DNA of 64,000 nucleotides from Desulfitobacterium dichloroeliminans LMG P-21439 (GTDB lineage: Bacteria; Bacillota; Desulfitobacteriia; Desulfitobacteriales; Desulfitobacteriaceae), in NCBI RefSeq assembly GCF_000243135.2, contig NC_019903.1, positions 2,394,001 to 2,458,000 on the forward strand, read 5' to 3'. This document shows positions 49,030-58,088 of the stretch, piece by piece. The position numbers and the translations under genes were made by a program. Positions within the stretch are counted from its first letter, which is position 1. Every line of letters starts with the position of its first letter. Under the pieces are notes generated by a model that worked only from the letters and a program-made list of their open reading frames with translations, was not told the origin of the DNA and ran no database searches.

Positions 49030-49863
49030 TTAGGCGAGGGCTTTTACCAAAGCCTGAACGAATCGCACAAACTGCTTCTCAATGCGCTGAGCAGTCTCCA
49101 TAACCTCGGCATGGCTGAGACGCTGTGCAAGGATTCCGGCAGCCATATTGGTGACACAGGAGATTCCTAAGACCCTCATCCCCCCATGGTTAGCTACGAT
49201 GACTTCAGGGACGGTACTCATACCGACGAGATCAGCACCAACGGTGCGAAGGAAGCAAATTTCGGCCGGACTTTCATAGCTTGGACCGCTCATAGCAGCA
49301 TAAACTCCCTCTTGGGGAGAAATGCCAACTTCTCGAGCTACTGTTAAAGCTCTTTGTCGCCAATCCAGATCATAGCCCTCGCTTAAGTCCGGGAAACGAG
49401 GACCAAGATTACTGAGATTTGTTCCGCGCAAGGGATTGTCTCCCATCATATTAATGTGATCCTTAATTAAGATGAGATCCCCGGGCCGATAGGCGGGGTT
49501 GATACCACCAGCAGCATTCGTCACAATTAAGCCTGCGACTCCTAATGCCTGCATGACTCGGACGGGAAAAGTTACCTCCTGCATGGAATACCCTTCATAA
49601 AAGTGGAAGCGTCCTTGCATAGCCACGACAGGTTTACCTAAAACTTTTCCGAATACTAGTTGTCCTTTATGCCCCTCTACCGTCGATACTGGAAAATGGG
49701 GAATCTCATGATATGGAATAGCTACAGGATTTTCTATTAAATCCACAAAACCACCCAAACCTGAGCCAAGAATAATTCCTATTTGGGGTTCGATATTTAC
49801 CCTCTCCACAATACTTCGTCGGGTTTCACTCAATTTCTCCATGAATTCTTGCTCGCTAATCAT
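49030..49863 (-). CDS. punA: purine-nucleoside phosphorylase
   Basis: PNP cleaves inosine and guanosine (and deoxy forms) with phosphate. The 277-residue protein is of the trimeric, mammalian-like class: GIILGSGLGGFVDLI near 24, VEGHKGQLVFG, AMQGRFHFYEGYS, VTNAAGGINPAYRPGDLILIKDHIN near 107, and YAAMSGPSYESPAEI near 190. I start it at ATG 49863, seven bases after AAAGGAG; the longer frame adds residues with no match. It lies between deoB and pdp in one operon. Confidence 0.95.
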   Translation of the reverse strand: MISEQEFMEKLSETRRSIVERVNIEPQIGIILGSGLGGFVDLIENPVAIPYHEIPHFPVSTVEGHKGQLVFGKVLGKPVVAMQGRFHFYEGYSMQEVTFPVRVMQALGVAGLIVTNAAGGINPAYRPGDLILIKDHINMMGDNPLRGTNLSNLGPRFPDLSEGYDLDWRQRALTVAREVGISPQEGVYAAMSGPSYESPAEICFLRTVGADLVGMSTVPEVIVANHGGMRVLGISCVTNMAAGILAQRLSHAEVMETAQRIEKQFVRFVQALVKALA

Positions 49864-49919
49864 CAATATCGCTCCTTTATTTCCACATCTATACAATCAT
49901 CTTTCTTAACCCAACTACA

Positions 49920-51092
49920 TTATACTTGAAACAGATCATCCAAAAAGCTCTGGCCATTGCGTAATTGATCGGTGCCCAAATATTCCGCGATAGTTGCTCC
50001 CAAGTCTGCAAAGGAAGATCGGACACCCAGATTCACACCTGGATTAACTTGCTTCCCATACACTAGCAAAGGGACGTATTCTCTGGAATGATCTGTGCTT
50101 GCAGTGGTCGGATCACAACCATGGTCTGCCGTGATCATTAAGATATCTTTCTCACCTAGGCCAGCAAGGATCTCCGGTAATCTGGCATCAAATTCCTCGA
50201 TAGCCAGAGCATACTTCTCTACATCATTACGATGGCCATATAGCATATCAAAATCGACTAAATTCGTCATGATTAAACCGGGTTTCCCCTCACCCATGAA
50301 GTCTAGGGTCTTATCCACTCCATCCTTATTGCTTATGCTCGGAACGTGTAGGGTTACCCCACGTCCGGCATAGATATCCTTAATCTTCCCCACAGCCATG
50401 ACCTGAAGACCCTTTTCTTTAATTCCATCCAAGAGCATCGTATGGGGTGGTTCAATGGCATAATCATGACGATGGGTTGTCCGATAAAAGCTTCCTGCCG
50501 TGCCCAAAAAGGGTCGGGCAATCACTCGGCCAACTCTTAAATCTCCGTCCAACATTTCTCTGGCTATCTCACAAATTCTATACAGTTCATCGAGGGAAAT
50601 AATCTCTTCATGTGCCGCAATCTGGAAAACGGAATCTGCAGAAGTATAAACGATGGGTTTTCCGGTCGTAACATGCTCCTGACCTAAACGTTGAATGATT
50701 TCCGTGCCTGAAGCTACTTCATTACCGATAACTTCACGGCCGATACGCTTGGCGAAGGCTTGAACAAACTCATCTGGAAAACCCTGGGGAAAGGTAGGGA
50801 AGGCCTTTGCCAAGATCACCCCAGCCATCTCCCAATGTCCTGTGGTTGTGTCCTTTCCGGGAGATCTTTCTGCCATTTTTCCATAGCTTCCGTCAGGACA
50901 GGCCAGCGGAGCGACCCCTTGAATAAGTTCAATATTCCCTAAACCTAATTTTTGTAGATGAGGCAAATGTAGCCCACCACGAACCTTAGCAATGTTCCCT
51001 AAGGTATTGCTTCCCACATCTCCATACACATGAGCATCCGGCATTTCACCAATTCCTACACTATCTAAAACAATTAAGATGACTCTTTTCAA
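49920..51092 (-). CDS. deoB: phosphopentomutase
   Basis: DeoB interconverts (deoxy)ribose 1- and 5-phosphates, linking nucleoside phosphorolysis to central carbon metabolism. The 390-residue alkaline-phosphatase-superfamily enzyme has the metal-binding [13 protein letters not shown] at the N-terminus, the catalytic threonine segment [13 protein letters not shown] near 87, and the histidine/aspartate motifs [27 protein letters not shown] near 317. It lies 57 bp upstream of punA and 30 bp after xerD. Confidence 0.96.
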   Translation of the reverse strand: MKRVILIVLDSVGIGEMPDAHVYGDVGSNTLGNIAKVRGGLHLPHLQKLGLGNIELIQGVAPLACPDGSYGKMAERSPGKDTTTGHWEMAGVILAKAFPTFPQGFPDEFVQAFAKRIGREVIGNEVASGTEIIQRLGQEHVTTGKPIVYTSADSVFQIAAHEEIISLDELYRICEIAREMLDGDLRVGRVIARPFLGTAGSFYRTTHRHDYAIEPPHTMLLDGIKEKGLQVMAVGKIKDIYAGRGVTLHVPSISNKDGVDKTLDFMGEGKPGLIMTNLVDFDMLYGHRNDVEKYALAIEEFDARLPEILAGLGEKDILMITADHGCDPTTASTDHSREYVPLLVYGKQVNPGVNLGVRSSFADLGATIAEYLGTDQLRNGQSFLDDLFQV

Positions 51093-51122
51093 AAATTAAT
51101 TCCCCCTTATAGCTTCATTACA

Positions 51123-52100
51123 TTAATCTGCTCGAGGATGAGCTTTACGAAAAACCTCTATCAACCTTTGCCGAGAAAGATGAGTATAAATTTGGGTAGT
51201 TGAAATATCAGCATGCCCCAACATCTCTTGCACTGATCTCAGATCAGCCCCATGATCTAAAAGATGAGTGGCAAAGCTATGCCTAAATTTATGCGGATAG
51301 ATATTCTCGGTGACGCCATGGGCTTGGGCCCATTTCTTGAGGATATTCCACACCCCTTGTCGGGTTAGCGCCTTGCCTTGAGAATTAAGAAAAAGCATCT
51401 CGCTTTTATTCTTAGCTCTTAGTAGCTCTCGTCCCTGGTCCAAATAATCCTGTACCACTTTGAGGGCATACTCCCCGATGGGTACAATCCTTTCTTTATT
51501 TCCTTTACCCCGACAGCGCAGTGTCTTCGTCTCAAAGATAATATCTTTAACTCGAAGGCCTACTAATTCGGAAACCCGCAACCCACAACCATAGAGTACC
51601 TCAATCATGGCAAGATTACGCATCAACAAAGCATTATCCTTCTCTTGGGCGTCCGTTACTGCCCTTTTCTTTTTGTTATTATTTTTGCTTTGAGCGGCTT
51701 CTGATGATGCAGTTCCGATATCTTCTTCCTTGAAGAGCCTTTCGATGGTCCCTTCAGACAACACATGAGGCAAATGTTGCCCAAGCTTAGGAGATGATAG
51801 ATATTCGGTAGGGTCGTCCTCCCGCATTTCCTCCCCTAAGAGAAAGGAAAAGATCCCTCGCAGGGTTGCGAGGTGCCGCGCTAATGTGCGTGAAGACCTT
51901 CCCAGATCCTTTTCGTGCAGAAGAAAAAGAAAAAGATCATTGCCATCACAGTTTAGCAAAGTTTTTTCCCGTTGCTGAAGAAAGACTGTGATCTTTTTAA
52001 GATCGCGGTCGTAGCTGATTCGAGTATTTTGGGAAAGTCCTCTCTCTACATTAAGGTAAGTCAAATACTTTTTTATCCATATTTCCGTCTGAGTCTCCAC
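51123..52100 (-). CDS. xerD: site-specific tyrosine recombinase XerD
   Basis: XerD resolves chromosome dimers at dif together with XerC or CodV. The protein has an N-terminal SAM-like DNA-binding domain (WIKKYLTYLNVERGLSQNTRISYDRDL). The catalytic domain carries the five key residues: the arginine in GLRVSELV, the lysine in GKGNKER, HKFRH, the histidine in LGHADISTTQIY, and the nucleophilic tyrosine in IYTHLSR. At 325 residues it is longer than usual because of a 25-residue polar insert with NNNKKK near 150. In B. subtilis xerD (ripX) also precedes deoB (drm). Confidence 0.94.
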   Translation of the reverse strand: METQTEIWIKKYLTYLNVERGLSQNTRISYDRDLKKITVFLQQREKTLLNCDGNDLFLFLLHEKDLGRSSRTLARHLATLRGIFSFLLGEEMREDDPTEYLSSPKLGQHLPHVLSEGTIERLFKEEDIGTASSEAAQSKNNNKKKRAVTDAQEKDNALLMRNLAMIEVLYGCGLRVSELVGLRVKDIIFETKTLRCRGKGNKERIVPIGEYALKVVQDYLDQGRELLRAKNKSEMLFLNSQGKALTRQGVWNILKKWAQAHGVTENIYPHKFRHSFATHLLDHGADLRSVQEMLGHADISTTQIYTHLSRQRLIEVFRKAHPRAD

Positions 52101-52170
52101 AAGAAATCCCTCCCAGAATAAAATTCTACAGAAGGGAGGGTTTTCCTGCGGATTAGTGGGTTAGAAAAAT

Positions 52171-52401
52171 CTATCTTTTAATATCAGGGAAAAGCTGTAT
52201 AACAAACTCACTCCAATTGCTGCCCTCTTCTTCTACCCGCATGGGGTTACCACTAGGTCTTCCATCTCGATCCCCATGAGAAGTAATCAATAAGCTACAT
52301 ACTGTGACAAGCTTCGGCAACAGCACAGCAAGTAAAACAAGTAAAACCATGACACGTGCGAGATAGAAAAAAAATTCCGGCCAACTCTTACCTCTCTGCA
52401 T
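52171..52401 (-). CDS. small membrane protein, DUF4227/YqzK-like
   Basis: This 76-residue protein has one membrane segment (YLARVMVLLVLLAVLLPKLVTVCSLL) followed by a short polar tail with the pattern RPSGNPMRVEEEGSNWSEFVIQLFP. Both the layout and the position match YqzK (DUF4227) of Bacillus, which sits between fur and xerD. Here it lies between a DtxR-type regulator and xerD. I start it at ATG 52401 behind GGGGGG; the longer frame runs through a terminator hairpin and is not real. Confidence 0.65.
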   Translation of the reverse strand: MQRGKSWPEFFFYLARVMVLLVLLAVLLPKLVTVCSLLITSHGDRDGRPSGNPMRVEEEGSNWSEFVIQLFPDIKR

Positions 52402-52457
52402 AACTTTGCCCCCCCAATCTCTAAAACTTATGCGGTAGAGGATTGTCTTGATGACAT

Positions 52458-52495
52458 AGTAAAACCACTTATCCTTAGCAATAAGTGGTTTTACT
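52458..52495. terminator. terminator of the DtxR-type regulator gene
   Basis: Perfect 15-base arms (AGTAAAACCACTTAT and complement) with an 8-nt loop; the T residues lie inside the stem on the minus strand. Confidence 0.7.
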
Positions 52496-52523
52496 AGACG
52501 ATACATCTTTACATAATAGAATA

Positions 52524-52898
52524 TTACGATTGGCACCGCTTATGATACTCTTCCTTAATCTTATCAAAGGTCTCTTGGCTAATCACATGCTCTACACGGC
52601 AGGCATCCTGGGAAGCAGTGGCTTCGTCAACACCCAAGCCAATCAAATATTCAGTAATTACTTTATGCCGTTCATAGATATTTGACGCAATGTCCACACC
52701 TTCTTGGGTCAAGGTAATGACTCCCGAAGTGTCCACCTCAATATATTTTTTCTTCTTGAGAATACCTACCGCCCGACTAATACTTGGCTTAGTATAACCC
52801 AGCTCGTTGGCAATATCGATGGAGCGAACATCGCTCTTTTTATTTTTCAGCACATAAATGGTCTCGAGATACATCTCGCCGGATTCATGAATACTCAT
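52524..52898 (-). CDS. DtxR/MntR/IdeR-type metal-dependent repressor
   Basis: This short 124-residue regulator has an N-terminal winged helix (MSIHESGEMYLETIYVLKNKKSDVRSIDIANELGYTKPSISRAVGILKKKKYIEV). A metal-binding and dimerisation domain follows, with the metal ligands Glu/His/Cys in DACRVEHVISQETFDKI. The C-terminal SH3 domain of the longer DtxR proteins is absent, as in MntR. It starts at ATG 52898, eight bases after GAAGGAG. Its position next to the feo operon, where DtxR-like palindromes are visible, suggests iron-dependent control. Confidence 0.88.
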   Translation of the reverse strand: MSIHESGEMYLETIYVLKNKKSDVRSIDIANELGYTKPSISRAVGILKKKKYIEVDTSGVITLTQEGVDIASNIYERHKVITEYLIGLGVDEATASQDACRVEHVISQETFDKIKEEYHKRCQS

Positions 52899-53060
52899 GG
52901 CAATAGCTCCTTCTCCCGAATTAAAAAAAATCTTATCCAAAGCATAGTATAATCAGGGCGAAAAATCAACCACCACGAAGGGAAGTCAGGGAATACAAAA
53001 GCCGCTCACTGTTAAACAGGAGCGGCTTTCTCTTGGGAAGACTCTCTTTTCAGAAATCCA

Positions 53061-53255
53061 TTATGGCTTTGGGGCACTATCACACCCATTCCTATTAGCA
53101 CGCCCGGCTGCACTTGGGCAACCGGCACGGCTGGCACAGCCAGAACACCCGCCACTTTTCCTCGTTTCATATACATTGCGACCGGCGAAAGCAATGACTA
53201 TCAGTACCAATACACCAATAATAATTGTTGCACCATTAGCGATTAGCCAATCCAT
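53061..53255 (-). CDS. FeoB-associated cysteine-rich membrane protein
   Basis: This 64-residue protein has one membrane helix (NGATIIIGVLVLIVIAFAG) and a short C-terminal tail with clustered cysteines (GGCSGCASRAGCPS ... GCDS). It matches the small Cys-rich protein encoded after feoB in many Firmicutes, which may aid FeoB or bind iron. It lies 30 bp after feoB on the same strand with an AAGGAGGAG site before the ATG, so it is the last gene of the feo operon. Confidence 0.88.
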   Translation of the reverse strand: MDWLIANGATIIIGVLVLIVIAFAGRNVYETRKSGGCSGCASRAGCPSAAGRANRNGCDSAPKP

Positions 53256-53285
53256 ACTATCATCTCCTCCTTCTCACCCAAGTGA

Positions 53286-55433
53286 TCAATCCTTGACTAA
53301 GATACCTTGAACTTTAAGACTTGGTTTGCTTGGTCTAAACACCATGTAGAGAAGAACTGCCAATACGAGTATCGCCGCTACTGTTCCACCTGTAAATCCG
53401 CCACCCGTAAAGAAGGAACCGAATTGGAAAACAAGCAAGGCCATTGCGTATGCCAATAGGCATTGGTAACCTATGGCAAACCAGGTCCATTTTTGATCGT
53501 TCATTTCCCCTTTGATAGCCCCGATGGCGGCAAAGCAGGGAGCACAAAGGAGATTAAACACTAAGAATGAATAAGCGGTTAAAGGTGTAAAGTGAGAACC
53601 GATAGCGCCTAAGCTGCCAAAGGCTCCTTCTTCAACTAGACCCAGTGCATCTCCAGACACCCCATAAAGCACCCCAAACACTCCAACAACTTCTTCTTTG
53701 GCGATTAGGCCCATCAAAGTTGCCACAGTACTTTGCCAACTACCAAACCCAAGGGGTGCAAAGAGAGGCGCCAACATCCCACCAATCACTGCCAGGACAC
53801 TTGCATCCATATCTTCGACCCTTTGGAAGGACCCTTCAACAAAACCGAAGGAAGATAAGAACCAAACAAAGATACTAGCCAATAAGATGATTGTTCCTGC
53901 TTTCTTAATAAAGGAATAGCCCCGTTCCCAAGTGCTACGAAGTACACTTTCCCCAGTGGGTAAATGATACGACGGAAGTTCCATAACAAAGGGGGCTGGA
54001 TCTCCGGCAAAACGACTGGTTTTCTTGAGAATGATGCCGGACAAAACAATCGCCGCCACCCCAATAAAGTATGCACTAGGGGCTACCCACCATACTCCAC
54101 CAAAAACTGCACCGGCAATTAACGCCACAATAGGCATCTTCGCTCCACAAGGCATAAAGGTGGTGGTCATAATAGTCATCCGGCGGTCACGGTCATTTTC
54201 AATGGTTCGCGTTGCCATAACGCCAGGTACACCACATCCTGTACCAATCAACATAGGAATAAAGGATTTACCGGACAGTCCGAAACGACGGAACACTCGA
54301 TCCATGATGAATGCAATCCGTGCCATATATCCGCATTCCTCAAGAATTGCTAACAAGAAGAATAAGACTAACATCTGGGGAACAAAACCGAGAACCGCAC
54401 CTACCCCACCAACGATGCCATCCACAACAAGTCCGGTTAGCCACCCAGCTGTGCCGACCCTCTCCATCCAGGCGGCTAAAGGTTCGCTGATCCAAGCCCC
54501 GAAGAGTGTATCATTGGTGAACGTGGTAACTATATCGCCCACAGTCGTAATCGAAATATAATAAACAAACGTCATTATGGCAGCAAAAACCGGCAGGGCG
54601 AGCCAGCGATTGGTTATCACCCTATCAATCTTATCCGAAGTGGTCAATCTAGAGGTGCTTTTTTTGGTGTAACTCCCTTTAAGCAGTGAAGTAATAAAAT
54701 CATAGCGTTGACTGGTGATAATAGATTCACTATCATCGTCATGAGCATCTTCAACCCTTAGAGTAATCTCTTCGACATCCACTCCGCTAATCTGCTCGAG
54801 AACCTTTACATCACGTTCAAACATTTTAATTGCATACCAGCGCTTTTGTGCTACCGGAATTTCTGCTGGTAGCTTACCCCCTATAGTTTCAAGGGCTTCT
54901 TCAACCTTAGAATCAAAAACAAGCTTAGTAGCTGTGCTCTCTGCGCTTCGGGAAATTCTGACAGCCTCGTCAGCAAGCTCGGTGATTCCCATCTTTTTGA
55001 TTGCTGAGATCTCAAATATCTCGCATCCTAACGCTTGGGAAAGCTTTGCAGTATTGATCTCGTCTCCGCACTTCTTGACTACATCCATCATATTGATGGC
55101 GATCACCACCGGGATGCCTAGATCTATCAATTGAGTCGTTAAGTACAAATTCCGTTCCAGGTTAGAACCATCAATAATATTAATAATAGCGTCGGGTTTC
55201 TCCCCGATCAGATAATTTCGCGATACCACTTCTTCTAGGGTATAGGGAGAGAGTGAGTAAATTCCCGGCAAGTCAACAATCGTCACATCCTTATGAGTCT
55301 TGAGCTTGCCCTCTTTCTTCTCGACTGTAACACCCGGCCAGTTCCCCACTGTTTGATTAGAACCCGTCAAAGCATTGAACAAGGTCGTTTTTCCGCTATT
55401 TGGATTCCCTGCTAAAGCGATTTTCAATGACAT
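53286..55433 (-). CDS. feoB: ferrous iron transport protein B
   Basis: FeoB imports Fe(II) across the cytoplasmic membrane. The N-terminal G domain has GNPNSGKTTLFN (G1), VEKKEGKLKTH region, DLPGIYSLSPY (G3) and INMMDVVKK (G4). The helical domain follows, then the membrane part with two Gate motifs, including GCGVPGVMATRTIENDRDRRMTI near 404 and MPCGAKMPI, holding the conserved cysteines. I start at ATG 55433, eight bases after GGGGAGG, which gives 715 residues. It follows two FeoA genes, with a palindrome (55461-55476) just upstream of the start. Confidence 0.96.
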   Translation of the reverse strand: MSLKIALAGNPNSGKTTLFNALTGSNQTVGNWPGVTVEKKEGKLKTHKDVTIVDLPGIYSLSPYTLEEVVSRNYLIGEKPDAIINIIDGSNLERNLYLTTQLIDLGIPVVIAINMMDVVKKCGDEINTAKLSQALGCEIFEISAIKKMGITELADEAVRISRSAESTATKLVFDSKVEEALETIGGKLPAEIPVAQKRWYAIKMFERDVKVLEQISGVDVEEITLRVEDAHDDDSESIITSQRYDFITSLLKGSYTKKSTSRLTTSDKIDRVITNRWLALPVFAAIMTFVYYISITTVGDIVTTFTNDTLFGAWISEPLAAWMERVGTAGWLTGLVVDGIVGGVGAVLGFVPQMLVLFFLLAILEECGYMARIAFIMDRVFRRFGLSGKSFIPMLIGTGCGVPGVMATRTIENDRDRRMTIMTTTFMPCGAKMPIVALIAGAVFGGVWWVAPSAYFIGVAAIVLSGIILKKTSRFAGDPAPFVMELPSYHLPTGESVLRSTWERGYSFIKKAGTIILLASIFVWFLSSFGFVEGSFQRVEDMDASVLAVIGGMLAPLFAPLGFGSWQSTVATLMGLIAKEEVVGVFGVLYGVSGDALGLVEEGAFGSLGAIGSHFTPLTAYSFLVFNLLCAPCFAAIGAIKGEMNDQKWTWFAIGYQCLLAYAMALLVFQFGSFFTGGGFTGGTVAAILVLAVLLYMVFRPSKPSLKVQGILVKD

Positions 55434-55460
55434 AAATCTATCCTCCCCTTCTTCTTTTTG

Positions 55461-55476
55461 GTTAGCCAAGGCTAAC
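55461..55476. promoter_or_regulatory. DtxR-like palindrome upstream of feoB
   Basis: GTTAGCCAAGGCTAAC has perfect 7-base arms and a central AA, resembling DtxR/IdeR-type TTAG...CTAA operators. It lies between feoA copy 2 and feoB. Confidence 0.5.
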
Positions 55477-55504
55477 TATGGGCTAAAAAAAATAATCTCT
55501 TATG

Positions 55505-55729
55505 CTATCTAACTTCGATATTTGCAGCATCATCTTTCCGTAATGAAAGTTCATAGCCACGCACATTCACTTCGATAGGATCACCTAAGGGAGCCACCTT
55601 ACGCACAAGAATCTCCGTGCCTTTGGTAATACCCATGTCCATAATCCGACGCTTAATCGGCCCCTGGCCATGCAACTTGACCACAGTTACTGACTGACCG
55701 ACCTTCACGTCCCTAAGGTTTATCATCAT
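55505..55729 (-). CDS. feoA: ferrous iron transport protein A, copy 2
   Basis: A 74-residue SH3-like FeoA domain (INLRDVKVGQSVTVVKLHGQGPIKRRIMDMGITKGTEILVRKVAPLGDPIEVNVRGYELSLRKDDAANIEV). FeoA is cytoplasmic and is thought to assist FeoB. It has a GAAGGGGG site before tandem ATGs. It lies between feoA copy 1 and feoB. Confidence 0.94.
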   Translation of the reverse strand: MMINLRDVKVGQSVTVVKLHGQGPIKRRIMDMGITKGTEILVRKVAPLGDPIEVNVRGYELSLRKDDAANIEVR

Positions 55730-55751
55730 TCTTCCCCCTTCATGTCGTGCC

Positions 55752-56048
55752 TTATGCTTTGACAGTAAGAATCCTGATTGCCATCCCTTTGTTTACCGCA
55801 ATCCGAGATTCTTTAATGGAAACAATCACATTTCCAGCCAACTCAGTGACGATCGAAACTACAGCACCCTCAACAAAACCCAGATTCTCCAGAAAGCGTC
55901 TTGTATTATCTCTGCCTTTAATGGAAACGACTTTGACTTCCTCGCCAGGTGCCACCATTGCTAAAGGCATCGCACCTACTGTTACTGGTGTCAGAGAAAC
56001 TGTATTTCTATTTACAACTTGGAGATTAGCTATACTTTGCATTGCCAC
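55752..56048 (-). CDS. feoA: ferrous iron transport protein A, copy 1
   Basis: A FeoA-like SH3 domain of about 98 residues with a longer N-terminus (VNRNTVSLTPVTVGAMPLAMVAPGEEVKVVSIKGRDNTRRFLENLGFVEGAVVSIVTELAGNVIVSIKESRIAVNKGMAIRILTV). I prefer GTG 56048, eight bases after GAAGGAG; an in-frame TTG lies at 56072. It is the first gene of the feo operon. Having two FeoA genes ahead of FeoB is common in clostridia, and the pair may form a heteromeric partner. Confidence 0.9.
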   Translation of the reverse strand: MAMQSIANLQVVNRNTVSLTPVTVGAMPLAMVAPGEEVKVVSIKGRDNTRRFLENLGFVEGAVVSIVTELAGNVIVSIKESRIAVNKGMAIRILTVKA

Positions 56049-56085
56049 TTCTTTCACTCCTTCGATCCTCAAAAAACTAGTAAGG

Positions 56086-56123
56086 CACCGCTAACTTCTA
56101 AAGTTAGTTTACCACCGCTAACT
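56086..56123. promoter_or_regulatory. candidate iron-responsive operator of the feo operon
   Basis: A palindrome CTAACTT-CTA-AAGTTAG (56091-56107) lies between two direct copies of CACCGCTAACT (56086-56096 and 56113-56123). A GTTAG-N10-CTAAC pair is also formed. The TTAG/CTAA content resembles DtxR-family sites. Confidence 0.5.
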
Positions 56124-56238
56124 CAATAATGCAATATATTATTCAATAAAAAATTAAACAGAAATCATAATATGCGAAATTTGATTTAATTCCATTTAAA
56201 TAACAGGATTATATAAAGCATGAAATCGGCACAAAACT

Positions 56239-56835
56239 CTAGAGATTAAAAAAGTTGACACCCAAGATTGAAAAATAGCCTTGGGAAACTCCCATCAAAA
56301 CTGCACCAAGGGAAACAAGAATCGTGGCAAAGGAATAATAGAAAAATTCCCGCCGTAAAGATTCCCCAACCTGCTTCCCTTTAAGTAGCAGCATTGAAAA
56401 AATGGTTGCTAGGCCCGCTCCTAAGAGAAGAAAAGGAATCCCGGCCAAGGCTGGTATTAAAATCGATATGAAGACTAGCCCTAACCCCCAGAGTCCTTTT
56501 ATCCCTATGATAAAGCTCAGGGTGAATCCGAATACAAATCCGCGTGTAAATACAATCAGAAAAATCAACGGCGTTCCAATCACCGTCAACCCCAGAAGCC
56601 ATATTCCCGCCATAATAATAAATTGCTCTCTGGCTAATTGCATCAGAAAACTAGAATCTAGAGTGGTGGGCTGACTAGCGAGCAGCTTGTCCAAAAAGCT
56701 GGTGAGTTCTTCAGTCTCACCACCATTTAGGGCGCCAACTCCCATTGACCCGAAGATTATTCCTGCCAGATATACACTGGCTAGGGCAAGATAAATAACC
56801 CAATATTGTCGGATATGCTCGCTTAGTTTCCGCAT
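56239..56835 (-). CDS. spoIIM: stage II sporulation protein M
   Basis: SpoIIM is a membrane component of the DMP complex that drives engulfment of the forespore with SpoIID and SpoIIP. The 198-residue protein has about five hydrophobic segments and a central FGFTLSFIIGIKGLWGLGLVFISILIPALAGIPFLLLGAG block of the family. I start it at ATG 56835, seven bases after GGGAGG; the longer frame adds 21 unrelated residues. It is followed by the feo operon and preceded, 90 bp away, by endonuclease Q. Confidence 0.93.
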   Translation of the reverse strand: MRKLSEHIRQYWVIYLALASVYLAGIIFGSMGVGALNGGETEELTSFLDKLLASQPTTLDSSFLMQLAREQFIIMAGIWLLGLTVIGTPLIFLIVFTRGFVFGFTLSFIIGIKGLWGLGLVFISILIPALAGIPFLLLGAGLATIFSMLLLKGKQVGESLRREFFYYSFATILVSLGAVLMGVSQGYFSILGVNFFNL

Positions 56836-56924
56836 ACCTTCAGCCTCCCTGTCTATAGCCCCAAAATGGACACTAACACTGCATAAGCATGTCAGCATCC
56901 TCTATAGACATCCTATTCAGGAGT

Positions 56925-58088
56925 TTAAGAAAGTATGTCCACTACCTTACCAAATACTCCACCGCCTCCAGCTTGAAATTCCAATTTACCTTGGCGAGAA
57001 AGCAGTATCAACTGGGCAATTTTCTCCCCAGCCACCTGGACCAAATCTTTCTCAGGGACTTGGTGGAGAACATTCATTTCTGTGCCAAAATGCTCCAATA
57101 AACGCCCATACATTTTCGGCCCGATTCCCGGCAGTTCTCTTAAGGGGATTTGATAAATATAACGAGGATCCGTAATACTCAGCATTTCAGCATCAGCAAT
57201 ACTCACCAAGCGATCGAGCACACCGGATACCACCTGGGTACTTCCACAGGTCGGGCAACTCAGAAGCGGCGGCTCCCCATCAGCGACCTGTTCACAGACC
57301 AAGCAATAAGTGCGATGATACTTGCCATACTTCGGTGGCAGTCCATAATTCACCAAAACCTCGCCATTAGTGCGGTAGACTAGTTCCTTCAGTCCCTGAA
57401 AAGATGCTTCTGAGAGCTTCAGCAGGTTGTATTCACGTCCAATCTTAGGTAGGGAATGGGCATCTGAATTACTAAAGAGCACGACCTCGTCAAGTTCTGA
57501 GATGGATTTCGCCATCTGTCGATCAGCACTTAAGCCAATTTCTAAAGCCTGGGGCAGTCCAGGCAGAATATCCAGTAAACTCTTACAGCAGTTTCCATAA
57601 ATTCCTTTATGGGGGGTAAAGGCATGCGCAGGTAGCCATATCCCTTCATTCTCCGCCACAGCTTCCAGCCATTGCTTAACACCTAAGTGTCCCTTTTGGG
57701 AACTGAGTTGCCAGTTCTTTAAAAAGGGGTGTATTTTCTTCACATAACCCTCAATATGCTCTATGGTGGGAAAATAAGCGAGAAAGTGGGCATTCCCCGT
57801 ACCCACAGACAGTTCGATTTCCGTGCCCAGAATAACCGTCAACCCCTCTGCCCCATATCCTCCTCCTGGCAGGGGGCGCAGTTTCCCTGCCATAATCATT
57901 TGCCGGAAATCATTGCGTACACCTGGGGATTGGGCATCGATAACGCCAATCATCGCCAGCCCTTTGATATGACGAGAGACTTCAAGAACGTTCGGTAAAT
58001 TTAGACTCTTGGCTGCGGTAATCTTAACTGCTTTTCCATCTAAGCTTTCACCGATATGAATATGAAGATCTGCATAAAGATTTATCAT
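56925..58088 (-). CDS. endonuclease Q family PHP-domain protein
   Basis: EndoQ cleaves DNA 5' to deaminated bases such as uracil and hypoxanthine. The PHP domain begins with the metal-binding YADLHIHIG and continues with ITAAKSLNLPNVLEVSRHIKGLAMIGVIDAQSP. A C4-type zinc motif (CLVCEQ ... CPTCGS, residues 263-285) and a helix-hairpin-helix (LRELPGIGPKMYGRLLEHFG) follow. The enzyme is known from archaea and some Bacillus. It overlaps the Nudix gene by 4 bp, so both are in one operon, possibly a nucleotide-damage unit. Confidence 0.88.
   Translation of the reverse strand: MINLYADLHIHIGESLDGKAVKITAAKSLNLPNVLEVSRHIKGLAMIGVIDAQSPGVRNDFRQMIMAGKLRPLPGGGYGAEGLTVILGTEIELSVGTGNAHFLAYFPTIEHIEGYVKKIHPFLKNWQLSSQKGHLGVKQWLEAVAENEGIWLPAHAFTPHKGIYGNCCKSLLDILPGLPQALEIGLSADRQMAKSISELDEVVLFSNSDAHSLPKIGREYNLLKLSEASFQGLKELVYRTNGEVLVNYGLPPKYGKYHRTYCLVCEQVADGEPPLLSCPTCGSTQVVSGVLDRLVSIADAEMLSITDPRYIYQIPLRELPGIGPKMYGRLLEHFGTEMNVLHQVPEKDLVQVAGEKIAQLILLSRQGKLEFQAGGGGVFGKVVDILS

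Noticed and set aside
52401-52536. 45-residue N-terminal extension of the DUF4227-like protein
   Set aside because: It reads through the terminator of the DtxR-type gene and lacks a ribosome binding site.
54025-54561. Plus-strand frame of 178 codons inside feoB
   Set aside because: It is antisense to the conserved Gate motifs of FeoB and has a composition typical of a shadow frame (Pro, Ile and Thr rich).
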